Assembly: GCA_934561725.1 (NCBI GenBank)
Contig: CAKTGW010000095.1
Span: 1-5,250, forward strand
Direction of reading: 5' to 3'
Length of the DNA stretch: 5,250 nucleotides
DNA from: an uncultured Oscillospiraceae bacterium
GTDB taxonomy: Bacteria > Bacillota > Clostridia > Oscillospirales > Oscillospiraceae
Positions 1 to 5,250 of this stretch are shown here, piece by piece (the stretch's first letter is position 1; every line of letters starts with the position of its first letter). The notes beneath the pieces were generated by a model. That model did not search any database, was not told the origin of the DNA, and saw only the letters and a program-made list of their open reading frames with translations. The translations under genes were made by a program, and so were the position numbers.

Positions 1-24
1 CCCTGACCCCACTCAATTTTGGCT

Positions 25-62
25 GTTAAGATTTTTAACGCCTCCTCCCATAAGCGGGAGGC
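25..62 (+). promoter_or_regulatory. leader stem-loops upstream of tctB
   Basis: Two small inverted repeats lie in the about 100 bases before tctB. The first is GTTAA (25-29) and TTAAC (35-39) around a 5-base loop. The second is GC-rich: CCTCCC (44-49) can pair with GGGAGG (56-61) around a 6-base loop, or in another register GCCTCC (40-45) pairs with GGAGGC (57-62). No T-run follows on either strand, so this is not a classical terminator. If the upstream gene is a binding protein in the same operon, such a hairpin could stabilise the upstream transcript or reduce read-through into tctB. That role is inference. No convincing -35/-10 promoter was recognised in this stretch. Confidence 0.35.
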
Positions 63-92
63 ATCAGAAAGACAAACTGCGCACCCGCGCAT

Positions 93-98
93 GGAGGT
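93..98 (+). promoter_or_regulatory. ribosome binding site of tctB (decides the start)
   Basis: GGAGGT sits four bases before the ATG at 103. It fixes that ATG as the start, rather than the in-frame ATG at 91, which overlaps the Shine-Dalgarno itself, or the TTG at 19. The codons between 19 and 102 encode a polar stretch that does not resemble a TctB N-terminus, which supports the shorter model. Confidence 0.8.
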
Positions 99-102
99 AA
101 AT

Positions 103-636
103 ATGAGTAGTTATAAAGAAAGGAACAAGAAGATCTTCGAGCTGTTCTTCATTCTGCTCCTGATCGCTGTGTCCGGCTACATGATTTATGTGGCGCAGAC
201 CACTGGTATGCCCGGTCAGAATGGTCAGCTCTCTTCTATGGCATTCCCCCGCGCCGCCTACATCGGCATTATCCTGCTGTGCATCTACCTGCTGGTGGAC
301 AACATCCGCTGGCTCATGCAGCACCCTGTGGATAAGAATTCCGAAAAAGCTCCCTATGTCCCCAAGAAAAGCGTGATCACCTTTATTCTGGTTGTTGTCT
401 ACGCTCTCGCATGGAATGTGATCGGTTTTACTCTGAGCACTGTCCTTTTCGTGTTTATTGAGTCCCTGATGCTCCAGAAAGTCAAGAGCAGCAAGAACAG
501 CCAGGAAAAGCAGTTCCCCCTGTGGCTCACTGTGGTTATTTCCATCGGCGCTGCTATTTTTATGTATGTTATCTTCGGTCTGTTCTTCAAGGTCAGCCTG
601 CCTGATCCTCTGATGAACCTGATTCGTGGTATTTAA
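103..636 (+). CDS. tctB: tripartite tricarboxylate transporter small membrane subunit TctB
   Basis: This 177-residue protein looks like TctB, the small, poorly conserved membrane subunit of the TTT secondary transporters. In the family TctB works with the large permease TctA and an extracytoplasmic binding protein TctC to take up carboxylates such as citrate, driven by an ion gradient. Hydrophobic segments are visible at about residues 11-31, 51-66, 90-107, 109-124 and 141-162, separated by charged loops (about 67-89 and 125-138). The C-terminal part, about residues 158-169, has the family-like pattern of a hydrophobic helix ending in K-V-S-L-P-D-P. Length matches the family (roughly 140-180 residues). 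The start is set by the Shine-Dalgarno at 93-98. It lies 18 bases upstream of tctA on the same strand, which is the strongest support for the identity, since TctB is hard to recognise alone. The substrate cannot be predicted from this subunit. Codon use is biased like that of tctA. Confidence 0.85.
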   Translation: MSSYKERNKKIFELFFILLLIAVSGYMIYVAQTTGMPGQNGQLSSMAFPRAAYIGIILLCIYLLVDNIRWLMQHPVDKNSEKAPYVPKKSVITFILVVVYALAWNVIGFTLSTVLFVFIESLMLQKVKSSKNSQEKQFPLWLTVVISIGAAIFMYVIFGLFFKVSLPDPLMNLIRGI

Positions 637-638
637 GG

Positions 639-645
639 AAAGGAG
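639..645 (+). promoter_or_regulatory. ribosome binding site of tctA
   Basis: AAAGGAG begins two bases after the tctB stop codon (634-636) and lies nine bases before the tctA ATG at 655. The strong site and the 18-base gene gap indicate co-transcription, with independent re-initiation rather than overlap coupling. Confidence 0.75.
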
Positions 646-654
646 ACCGAACAA

Positions 655-2169
655 ATGGAAGTTTATATTACCGGTATCCTGGAAACCATCACTGATCCTA
701 CCACGATACTCTTCGTATTTATCGGCACCTTTATGGGTCTGGTCTTTGGCTGCCTGCCTGGCCTGACCGCTTCTATGGGTATTGCCCTTCTGATCCCCCT
801 GACCTTCACCATGGACGCAGTTACTGCAATCGGTATGATGCTTGGCTGCTATGTCGGTGGTATGGCCGGCGGTGCAATCTCTGCTATCCTTTTGAATATT
901 CCCGGTACTCCCTCTGCTGTTGTTACCACCTTGGACGGCCATCCAATGGCTGAAAAAGGACAGGCGAACAAAGCTCTGGGCTGGGCCGTTTTCGCTTCCG
1001 GCGCCGGCAGCCTGTTCTCTTGGCTGGTTCTGGTTATCGCCGCTCCCTCTCTGGCTGCACTGTGCACCAGCTTCTCCGCACCTGAGTATGCTTCTCTGGC
1101 CCTGTTCGGCCTGACCATCATTGCCGCTGTTTCCGGCCGTAACTTGGCCAAGGGCTTGGTTGCCGGCTGCATCGGTCTGGCTATGTCCTTTGTGGGCGTT
1201 GACCCCATCTGGGGTGAGCTGCGCTTCACCTTCCACAACGTCAACCTGATGAGCGGCATCAACCTGCTGCCCGCCATGATCGGTCTGTACTCCATCCCCC
1301 AGATCCTTGAGTCTGTTTCTGAGGATGCCAGCAAGGCCGAGGCACGTAAGATCTCTGACTACAGCCTGAAGAGCTTTATTCCTCCTCTCTCTGAGTGGAA
1401 GGAGTCCGGCTTCAACGTCATTCGCTCTTCTCTGATTGGTACCGCTATCGGTATTATCCCCGCAGCCGGTGCAAACATTGCCGCTTTTATGGCCTATGAC
1501 CAGGCCAAGCGCTTCTCCAAGGATCCCGACAGCTTCGGTAAGGGCAACTACAACGGCATCATTGCTTCCGAGGCTTCCAACAACGGTGTCTGCGGCGGCG
1601 CTCTGGTGCCTATGATGACTCTGGGTATCCCCGGCGATGCTGTTACCTCCGTCCTGCTGGGCGGCCTGATGATCCAGGGACTGACCCCCGGTTCTCTGCT
1701 CTTTACCGAGCATATGGACGTTGTTATCGGTATGTTCACCACGCTGTTGCTGGCGACCATCTTCATGGTTATCATCCAGCTGTTTGCAATGCGTCTGTTC
1801 GTCCGCGTTCTGGATGTGCCTACCAGCTATCTGAACGCCTGCCTGGTCGTCCTCTCTCTGGTTGGTTCCTTCGCTCTGCGCAACAACATGTTCGACGTGG
1901 GTGTGACCATCTTCCTGGGTCTGGTCGGTTATATCATGGCTCAGGCCAAGTTCCCCACTGCACCTACCGTTCTTGGTCTGGTGCTCGGAACCATGTTCGA
2001 GCGTGAGGTTCGTATGGCTCTGTACGGCAGCCACGGCGACTGGATGATCTTCTTCCAGCGTCCTGTTGCCGCCGTGTTCATTGCCCTCTCTGTGCTCTTC
2101 ATGGCCAACTCTCTGTGGAAGGCCGCCAAGGAGATCCGCGCTGAGAAGGCTGCCGGCAAGAACGTTTGA
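655..2169 (+). CDS. tctA: tripartite tricarboxylate transporter large permease TctA
   Basis: This 504-residue polytopic membrane protein is full length for TctA (about 500 residues), the conserved transport subunit of TTT systems. The family hallmarks are in order. A first half carries GCLPGLTASMGIALLIPLTF (residues 32-51), a Gly-rich segment (64-74), and NIPGTPSAVVTTLDGHPMAE (81-100) followed by KGQANKALG. A second half repeats the pattern with GIIPAAGANIAAFMAYDQAK (266-285), the A-S-E-A-S-N-N-G-V-C-G-G stretch (304-315) and MTLGIPGDAVTSVLLGGLMI (321-340) followed by QGLTPG. Residue 270 is Ala where many relatives have Gly (IPGAG). A basic, Ala/Lys-rich tail (about 488-504) is probably cytoplasmic. 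TTT carriers import carboxylates by cation symport together with a TctC binding protein, which is not visible here, so the substrate is unknown. Leu and Ser codons are restricted (no TTA, CTA or TCA), which suggests high expression. Transcription probably ends at the hairpins at 2195-2275. Confidence 0.96.
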   Translation: MEVYITGILETITDPTTILFVFIGTFMGLVFGCLPGLTASMGIALLIPLTFTMDAVTAIGMMLGCYVGGMAGGAISAILLNIPGTPSAVVTTLDGHPMAEKGQANKALGWAVFASGAGSLFSWLVLVIAAPSLAALCTSFSAPEYASLALFGLTIIAAVSGRNLAKGLVAGCIGLAMSFVGVDPIWGELRFTFHNVNLMSGINLLPAMIGLYSIPQILESVSEDASKAEARKISDYSLKSFIPPLSEWKESGFNVIRSSLIGTAIGIIPAAGANIAAFMAYDQAKRFSKDPDSFGKGNYNGIIASEASNNGVCGGALVPMMTLGIPGDAVTSVLLGGLMIQGLTPGSLLFTEHMDVVIGMFTTLLLATIFMVIIQLFAMRLFVRVLDVPTSYLNACLVVLSLVGSFALRNNMFDVGVTIFLGLVGYIMAQAKFPTAPTVLGLVLGTMFEREVRMALYGSHGDWMIFFQRPVAAVFIALSVLFMANSLWKAAKEIRAEKAAGKNV

Positions 2170-2194
2170 TTTATCCTTTTATCTCCATATAACA

Positions 2195-2231
2195 GGAACT
2201 GCCCTACAGCTTGAGCTGCGGGGCAGTTTCC
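2195..2231. other. stem-loop in the tctA 3' region
   Basis: An imperfect hairpin begins 25 bases after the tctA stop. GG-AACTGCCC (2195-2204) pairs with GGGCAGTT-T-CC (2221-2231) with one bulged T. A T-G wobble and an A-C mismatch follow, then CAGC/GCTG (2207-2210 with 2215-2218) around a TTGA loop. No T-run follows on either strand, so it is unlikely to terminate alone. It could protect the tctBA mRNA 3' end or assist the terminator immediately downstream. Both roles are inference. Confidence 0.55.
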
Positions 2232-2237
2232 GTATGT

Positions 2238-2275
2238 AAAAAAACCGGTATGGCCGCTGGCCATACCGGTTTTTC
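2238..2275. terminator. bidirectional intrinsic terminator between convergent operons
   Basis: A perfect 16-bp inverted repeat (2240-2255 with 2259-2274, arms reading ACCGGTATGGCC/GGCCATACCGGT plus flanking A/T) closes on a 3-base loop at 2256-2258. On the + strand the GC-rich stem runs into T5 (2270-2274), then C-T-G-T-T-T-T. On the - strand it runs into T7 (complement of 2238-2244). It can therefore terminate tctA transcription from the left and the rel-dtd-hydrolase operon from the right. It is 21 bases beyond the hydrolase stop but 70 beyond tctA, and the longer T-run faces the leftward operon, which may be its main client. Confidence 0.93.
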
Positions 2276-2295
2276 TGTTTTATGAGTTCTCTAAA

Positions 2296-2907
2296 TCAGC
2301 GATTCAGCGCGCAGGCAACATAATAGTTAAAGCGGCGCTCATGCTCCAGCGTGGTGGAATCCATGTGCCCGGGATAGACCTCATAGTCGCCGGGCAGCAG
2401 TGCCAGACGGCGGAGAGAGGCCATCAGTGCGTTCATATCGCCGCCGGGGAGATCTGTGCGGCCGCAGGAGTCGCGGAAAAGCGTATCGCCGGTGAACAGT
2501 ACATTGCCGCACTGCAGGGTAACGCTGCCGGGAGAGTGACCCGGTGTTTCCAGGACCTTGAACTCAAGTGAGCCCACATGCATCACGGCACCCTCTGCAT
2601 AGAGGATACTTCCGTCCGGTGGACAGTAGGTGAAGGGGGCGTTGTCCACATCTGCGCGGGCATCCTTTTCGTTGATACAGACCTTGGCACCGGTTTCCTC
2701 GGCAATTTCCGCAACGGCCATGGTGTGGTCATAATGCCCGTGAGTCAGAAAGATGAAACGGCACTTCAGCTTCATTTCCTCCAGATAATTCAGTACGGTT
2801 CCGGCTTCATCCCCGGGATCGATCACAGCGCATTCCAGCGTTGCCTCGTCTGTGACGATATAGCAGTTGGTCTCCAACTGCCCGAGCTGAAAGTCTTTGA
2901 TGAGCAT
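2296..2907 (-). CDS. metallo-beta-lactamase fold hydrolase, glyoxalase-II-like (YcbL type)
   Basis: This 203-residue protein is a single-domain metallo-beta-lactamase-fold hydrolase, predicted cytosolic with no signal peptide. The dinuclear metal site is complete: T-H-G-H-Y-D-H (residues 55-61, giving H56, H58, D60 and H61), H124 in ETPGHSPGSV, D141 in FTGDTLF, and H181 in VYPGHMDSTT. The G-R-T-D-L-P-G-G stretch (149-156) is typical of the glyoxalase-II-related subgroup. It is shorter than true glyoxalase II (about 250 residues) and lacks that enzyme's C-terminal glutathione-binding domain, so hydroxyacylglutathione hydrolysis should not be assumed. A thioester or related substrate is plausible, but the real one is unknown. 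GAAAGGAG at 2917-2924 lies nine bases before the ATG and supports this start. It is the last gene of the leftward operon, 22 bases after dtd, with the terminator 21 bases beyond its TGA. Confidence 0.93.
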   Translation of the reverse strand: MLIKDFQLGQLETNCYIVTDEATLECAVIDPGDEAGTVLNYLEEMKLKCRFIFLTHGHYDHTMAVAEIAEETGAKVCINEKDARADVDNAPFTYCPPDGSILYAEGAVMHVGSLEFKVLETPGHSPGSVTLQCGNVLFTGDTLFRDSCGRTDLPGGDMNALMASLRRLALLPGDYEVYPGHMDSTTLEHERRFNYYVACALNR

Positions 2908-2916
2908 AGATGATTT

Positions 2917-2924
2917 CTCCTTTC
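2917..2924 (-). promoter_or_regulatory. ribosome binding site of the metallo-beta-lactamase hydrolase gene
   Basis: On the - strand GAAAGGAG fills most of the 22-base gap between the dtd stop (2930-2932) and the hydrolase ATG (2905-2907), with nine bases of spacing. It indicates co-transcription with dtd and fixes the start codon. Confidence 0.8.
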
Positions 2925-2929
2925 GCGGT

Positions 2930-3373
2930 TCAAAGCTTATCTGTATCCAAAATTAAAGTAATGGGGCCGTCATTGACCGAACTGACAGCCATATCGGCGC
3001 CAAAGACGCCGGTCTCCACATGAAATCCGGCCTCGCGGCATTTTGCGATGACCCGTTCATAAAGGGGAATAGCGGTGTCCGGGCGGGCGGCTTCCGTAAA
3101 GCCGGGACGGCGGGAACGGCAGTCACCATATAGAGTAAACTGACTGACAAGCAGAAGCTCGGCACCGGCATCGGCAGGGCCGATGTTCATTTTTCCGGCT
3201 TCATCCTCAAAGATGCGCATAGTGCAGATTTTTGAGGCAATTTTATCAGCCTCTTTTTCCGTGTCGTTTACATGGACGCCCAGCAGGACGAGAAAGCCCT
3301 TGCCGATTTTGCCCTGAAGCTGGCCGTCGATCGTTACTGAGGCCTCTGTTACCCGGGTGAGAACAGCTCTCAT
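2930..3373 (-). CDS. dtd: D-aminoacyl-tRNA deacylase (DTD)
   Basis: This 147-residue protein is full length for bacterial DTD (about 145-150 residues). DTD is a cytosolic homodimer that cleaves D-amino acids, and glycine mischarged on tRNA-Ala, from tRNA. This keeps translation homochiral. The start MRAVLTRVTEASVTIDG is typical of the family. Both active-site motifs are intact: SQFTLYGD (residues 77-84), and NDGPIT (134-139), which carries the Gly-Pro pair used in the family for chiral proofreading. The R-S-R-R-P-G-F segment (86-92) also fits. The ATG overlaps the rel TGA as ATGA (3370-3373), so its translation is probably coupled to rel. Its own Shine-Dalgarno lies inside the rel coding end. 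No truncation or missing key residue is seen. Confidence 0.97.
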   Translation of the reverse strand: MRAVLTRVTEASVTIDGQLQGKIGKGFLVLLGVHVNDTEKEADKIASKICTMRIFEDEAGKMNIGPADAGAELLLVSQFTLYGDCRSRRPGFTEAARPDTAIPLYERVIAKCREAGFHVETGVFGADMAVSSVNDGPITLILDTDKL

Positions 3374-5250
3374 ATGTCGTCGGCTCCTTTCACGGCTTCG
3401 CGCAGCTTGTGCAGTCCGGTGTGATGGCCGGCACGGAGCACCTCGACTACGCCTTTTATGGTGTTCAGCCGGTTGATAATGGTGCGGACCTCATCCACGT
3501 TTTTGACTTCTACAGTTACCGTTGCAACAGAAAGTCCCTGTGCAGGCAGATCCTTGGCATTTACACTGTGCACCTGTGCATTCAGGCTGTTCAGCACAGT
3601 GGCAACATCCATGATCAGGCCGTTGCGCTGGGCGGAGGAGATATGCAGGGTGCAGAAGTACTTGTCTCCTGAAGTATCGTCGGCCCAGGAGACGTTGATC
3701 CAGCGTCCGTCCTCACGGCCGGACTCTGCGGCACTCAGGAAGTTGGTACAATCCTTGCAGTGCACGGATACGCCGCTGCCGCGGGTGATAAAGCCTACGA
3801 TCTCATCGCCGGGAACAGGCGTACAGCAGCGTGAAAATTTGATCAAACAGTTATCCAGACCCTCCACCAGTACGCCGTGGACGGCCTTCTGGTTTTTCTG
3901 GACCTTCTGCCGGCGGTCCACCTGCTCGTTGAGACGGTCAAGTATCGTCCGGTGCAGGGGCTTGTGAGCGCGGAGCATTTCATCCCGGATGCGGTTGACC
4001 ACGCGGGTGGAGGTGATGCCGCCGTAGCCGATGGCGGCGTACATGTCATCCATCGTGGCAAAGCTGAGCTTTTTGATGATCTGAGGGAGCAGCTCCTCAT
4101 CGGCCACAGCGGCGGGAGAAAAGCCGTTTTTCTTCAGCTCGGATTCAAACATTTCACGGCCGGTGATGATATTTTCGTCCCGCTTTTCCTTTTTGAACCA
4201 CTGCTTGATTTTAGTGCGGGCAGTGCCGCTTTTTGCTATGTTCAGCCAGTCGCGGCTGGGACCGGTGGAGTTTTTGGCGGTGATGATGTCCACAATGTCG
4301 CCGTTTTGCAGCACATGGTTGATGGGAACGATGCGGCCGTTGATCTTGGCGCCCACCATGCGGTTGCCCACGGCGGAATGAATATTATAGGCAAAGTCGA
4401 TGGGGGTGGCTCCGGCGGGCAGATTGATCACATCGCCCTTGGGGGAAAAGACAAAGACCTCATCGGCAAACATGTCTACCTTCAGATCGTGGAAAAAGTC
4501 CTGCGCTTCTGATTCCTGCTGTGTCTCAAGCAGACGGCGGACCCAGGCAAATTTTTCCTCGTCACCGTTTTTTACACCCTTGGAGCCGCTTTTGTATTTC
4601 CAGTGGGCAGCTACGCCGTATTCCGCCGTGTGGTGCATATCCCAGGTGCGGATCTGCACTTCAAAGGGGATGCCTTCCGCGCCGATCACCGTAGTGTGGA
4701 TGCTCTGATAGCCGTTGGGCTTGGGCGTGGAGATGTAGTCCTTGAAGCGGCCGGGGACGGGGTTGAACATATCGTGCACATAGCCCAGCACATTGTAGCA
4801 GTCGGGCATGGCATCCACGATCACCCGGAGTGCGCACAGATCGAAGATCTCTGACAGATCCAGATGCTGCGTATACATCTTGCGGTAAATACTATAGATA
4901 TGCTTGATCCGGCTGTAGATGGTGGCCTTAATGCCGTTTTCGTCCAGCCGGGCCTTGATTTTATCCTCCATGCCGTGCATGAATTTTTCCAGCTCCGGAC
5001 GGCGGGACTCCAGAGCGTCCGTGATCTCCTTGTAGCCGACGGGATCCAGATAAAGCAGAGAGAGGTCCTCCAGCTCCCACTTGACCCGCTGCATACCGAG
5101 TCGGTGGGCGATGGGCGCATAGATCTGCATGGTCTCACGGGACTTGCTGCGCTGCTTTTCCGGCGTCTGATATTCCATGGTGCGCATATTATGCAGCCGG
5201 TCGGCGATCTTGATCAGGATAACGCGGATGTCCTTGCTCATGGCCATGAG
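3370..5250 (-). CDS. relA: RelA/SpoT-family (p)ppGpp synthetase/hydrolase, 5' end off the window
   Basis: This long Rel protein makes and probably degrades the alarmone (p)ppGpp in the stringent response. About 626 codons are visible. The frame stays open to the right edge, and the ATG at 5245-5247 is internal. Counting from that Met, the end of the HD hydrolase domain is seen as ADRLHNMRT (residues 15-23). The synthetase domain follows (about 70-217), with EIFDLCALRVIV (133-144), GRFKDYISTPKPNGYQSIHT (166-185) and EVQIRT (196-201). Then come a TGS domain (about 259-325), a helical region (about 326-440), a zinc-finger-like domain with C474, C475, H496 and C500, and a C-terminal ACT domain (about 529-605). 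R-F-K-D at 167-170 is the form found in bifunctional Rel/SpoT; monofunctional RelA has E-x-D-D. By my recall of Rel from Streptococcus, D16, N20, T23 and D136 match its D144, N148, T151 and D264, so about 128 N-terminal residues are missing, including the metal-binding His and His-Asp. It heads the visible part of the operon with dtd. Confidence 0.97.
   Translation of the reverse strand, partial: LMAMSKDIRVILIKIADRLHNMRTMEYQTPEKQRSKSRETMQIYAPIAHRLGMQRVKWELEDLSLLYLDPVGYKEITDALESRRPELEKFMHGMEDKIKARLDENGIKATIYSRIKHIYSIYRKMYTQHLDLSEIFDLCALRVIVDAMPDCYNVLGYVHDMFNPVPGRFKDYISTPKPNGYQSIHTTVIGAEGIPFEVQIRTWDMHHTAEYGVAAHWKYKSGSKGVKNGDEEKFAWVRRLLETQQESEAQDFFHDLKVDMFADEVFVFSPKGDVINLPAGATPIDFAYNIHSAVGNRMVGAKINGRIVPINHVLQNGDIVDIITAKNSTGPSRDWLNIAKSGTARTKIKQWFKKEKRDENIITGREMFESELKKNGFSPAAVADEELLPQIIKKLSFATMDDMYAAIGYGGITSTRVVNRIRDEMLRAHKPLHRTILDRLNEQVDRRQKVQKNQKAVHGVLVEGLDNCLIKFSRCCTPVPGDEIVGFITRGSGVSVHCKDCTNFLSAAESGREDGRWINVSWADDTSGDKYFCTLHISSAQRNGLIMDVATVLNSLNAQVHSVNAKDLPAQGLSVATVTVEVKNVDEVRTIINRLNTIKGVVEVLRAGHHTGLHKLREAVKGADDI
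3384..3390 (-). promoter_or_regulatory. ribosome binding site of dtd, inside the rel coding end
   Basis: On the - strand AAAGGAG lies ten bases before the dtd ATG, within the last codons of rel (the A-V-K-G-A-D-D-I tail). With the ATGA stop/start overlap, this points to translational coupling between rel and dtd while still allowing some independent initiation. Confidence 0.7.

Noticed and set aside
19..102. Longer tctB start at TTG 19 or ATG 91
   Set aside because: The GGAGGT at 93-98 is correctly spaced only for the ATG at 103. The extra residues are polar and unlike a TctB N-terminus, and the 19-102 stretch contains inverted repeats that suit a leader.
849..1334. A 161-codon - strand frame inside tctA
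   Set aside because: It is a shadow of the TctA coding sequence with no family resemblance and no operon context.
64..2034. A 656-codon open frame on the - strand opposite tctB and tctA
   Set aside because: It is the exact reverse-complement register of two well-supported genes. Its product is a low-complexity run of Q, H, D, N and G with no recognisable domain, and its openness is explained by the absence of TTA, CTA and TCA codons in tctBA. It also starts with GTG inside tctA without a clear Shine-Dalgarno.
2296..2907. Calling the metallo-beta-lactamase protein a true glyoxalase II (gloB) or a beta-lactamase
   Set aside because: It lacks the C-terminal glutathione-binding domain of glyoxalase II and any signal peptide. 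Its motifs fit the broad small hydrolase group, so no specific substrate is claimed.
3877..4512. A 211-codon open frame on the + strand opposite rel
   Set aside because: It lies entirely inside the well-supported rel gene in the antisense register, with no ribosome binding site or recognisable domain. It ends at the complement of a rel Ser TCA codon.
5245..5247. ATG at 5245-5247 as the true start of rel
   Set aside because: The residues just after it are the interior of the HD domain (ADRLHNMRT), the frame stays open to the edge, and Rel proteins have well over 100 residues before this point. The gene is truncated by the window.

Overview
This window looks like a chromosomal segment of a mid-GC Gram-positive anaerobe, most likely a clostridial relative of the Oscillospiraceae type. 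That placement is inference. It rests on strong GGAGG-type ribosome binding sites, a long bifunctional-type Rel protein followed by dtd and a small metallo-beta-lactamase hydrolase (an order common in Firmicutes), and the look of the protein sequences. No 16S or other phylogenetic marker is present.

Left half, + strand (about 1-2170): a tripartite tricarboxylate transporter (TTT) membrane module. A short leader with a stem-loop (about 25-62) precedes tctB (103-636, small membrane subunit), followed 18 bases later by tctA (655-2169, large permease). The periplasmic-type binding protein TctC is not in the window. It may lie just upstream, since tctC-tctB-tctA is a common order, but only about 100 bases of upstream sequence are visible. 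Both genes are strongly codon-biased and contain no TTA, CTA or TCA codons. Because they share the same register, this leaves a very long spurious open frame on the opposite strand.

Middle (2170-2295): a convergent intergenic region with two hairpins. The second is a perfect 16-bp stem flanked by A7 and T5, a textbook bidirectional intrinsic terminator shared by tctA and the leftward operon.

Right half, - strand (5250 down to 2296): a compact housekeeping operon read leftward. The order is a 5'-truncated RelA/SpoT-family (p)ppGpp synthetase/hydrolase running off the right edge, then dtd (D-aminoacyl-tRNA deacylase) overlapping it by 4 bases, then a glyoxalase-II-like metallo-beta-lactamase hydrolase 22 bases further on. 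Rel controls the stringent response and Dtd removes D-amino acids from mischarged tRNA. The hydrolase substrate is unknown.

I see no mobile element, CRISPR array, RNA gene or unknown system. The window is mostly ordinary and well explained. The points worth a second look are the junction between the two operons, the terminator pair, the leader hairpin, and some residue-level details in Rel and TctA.
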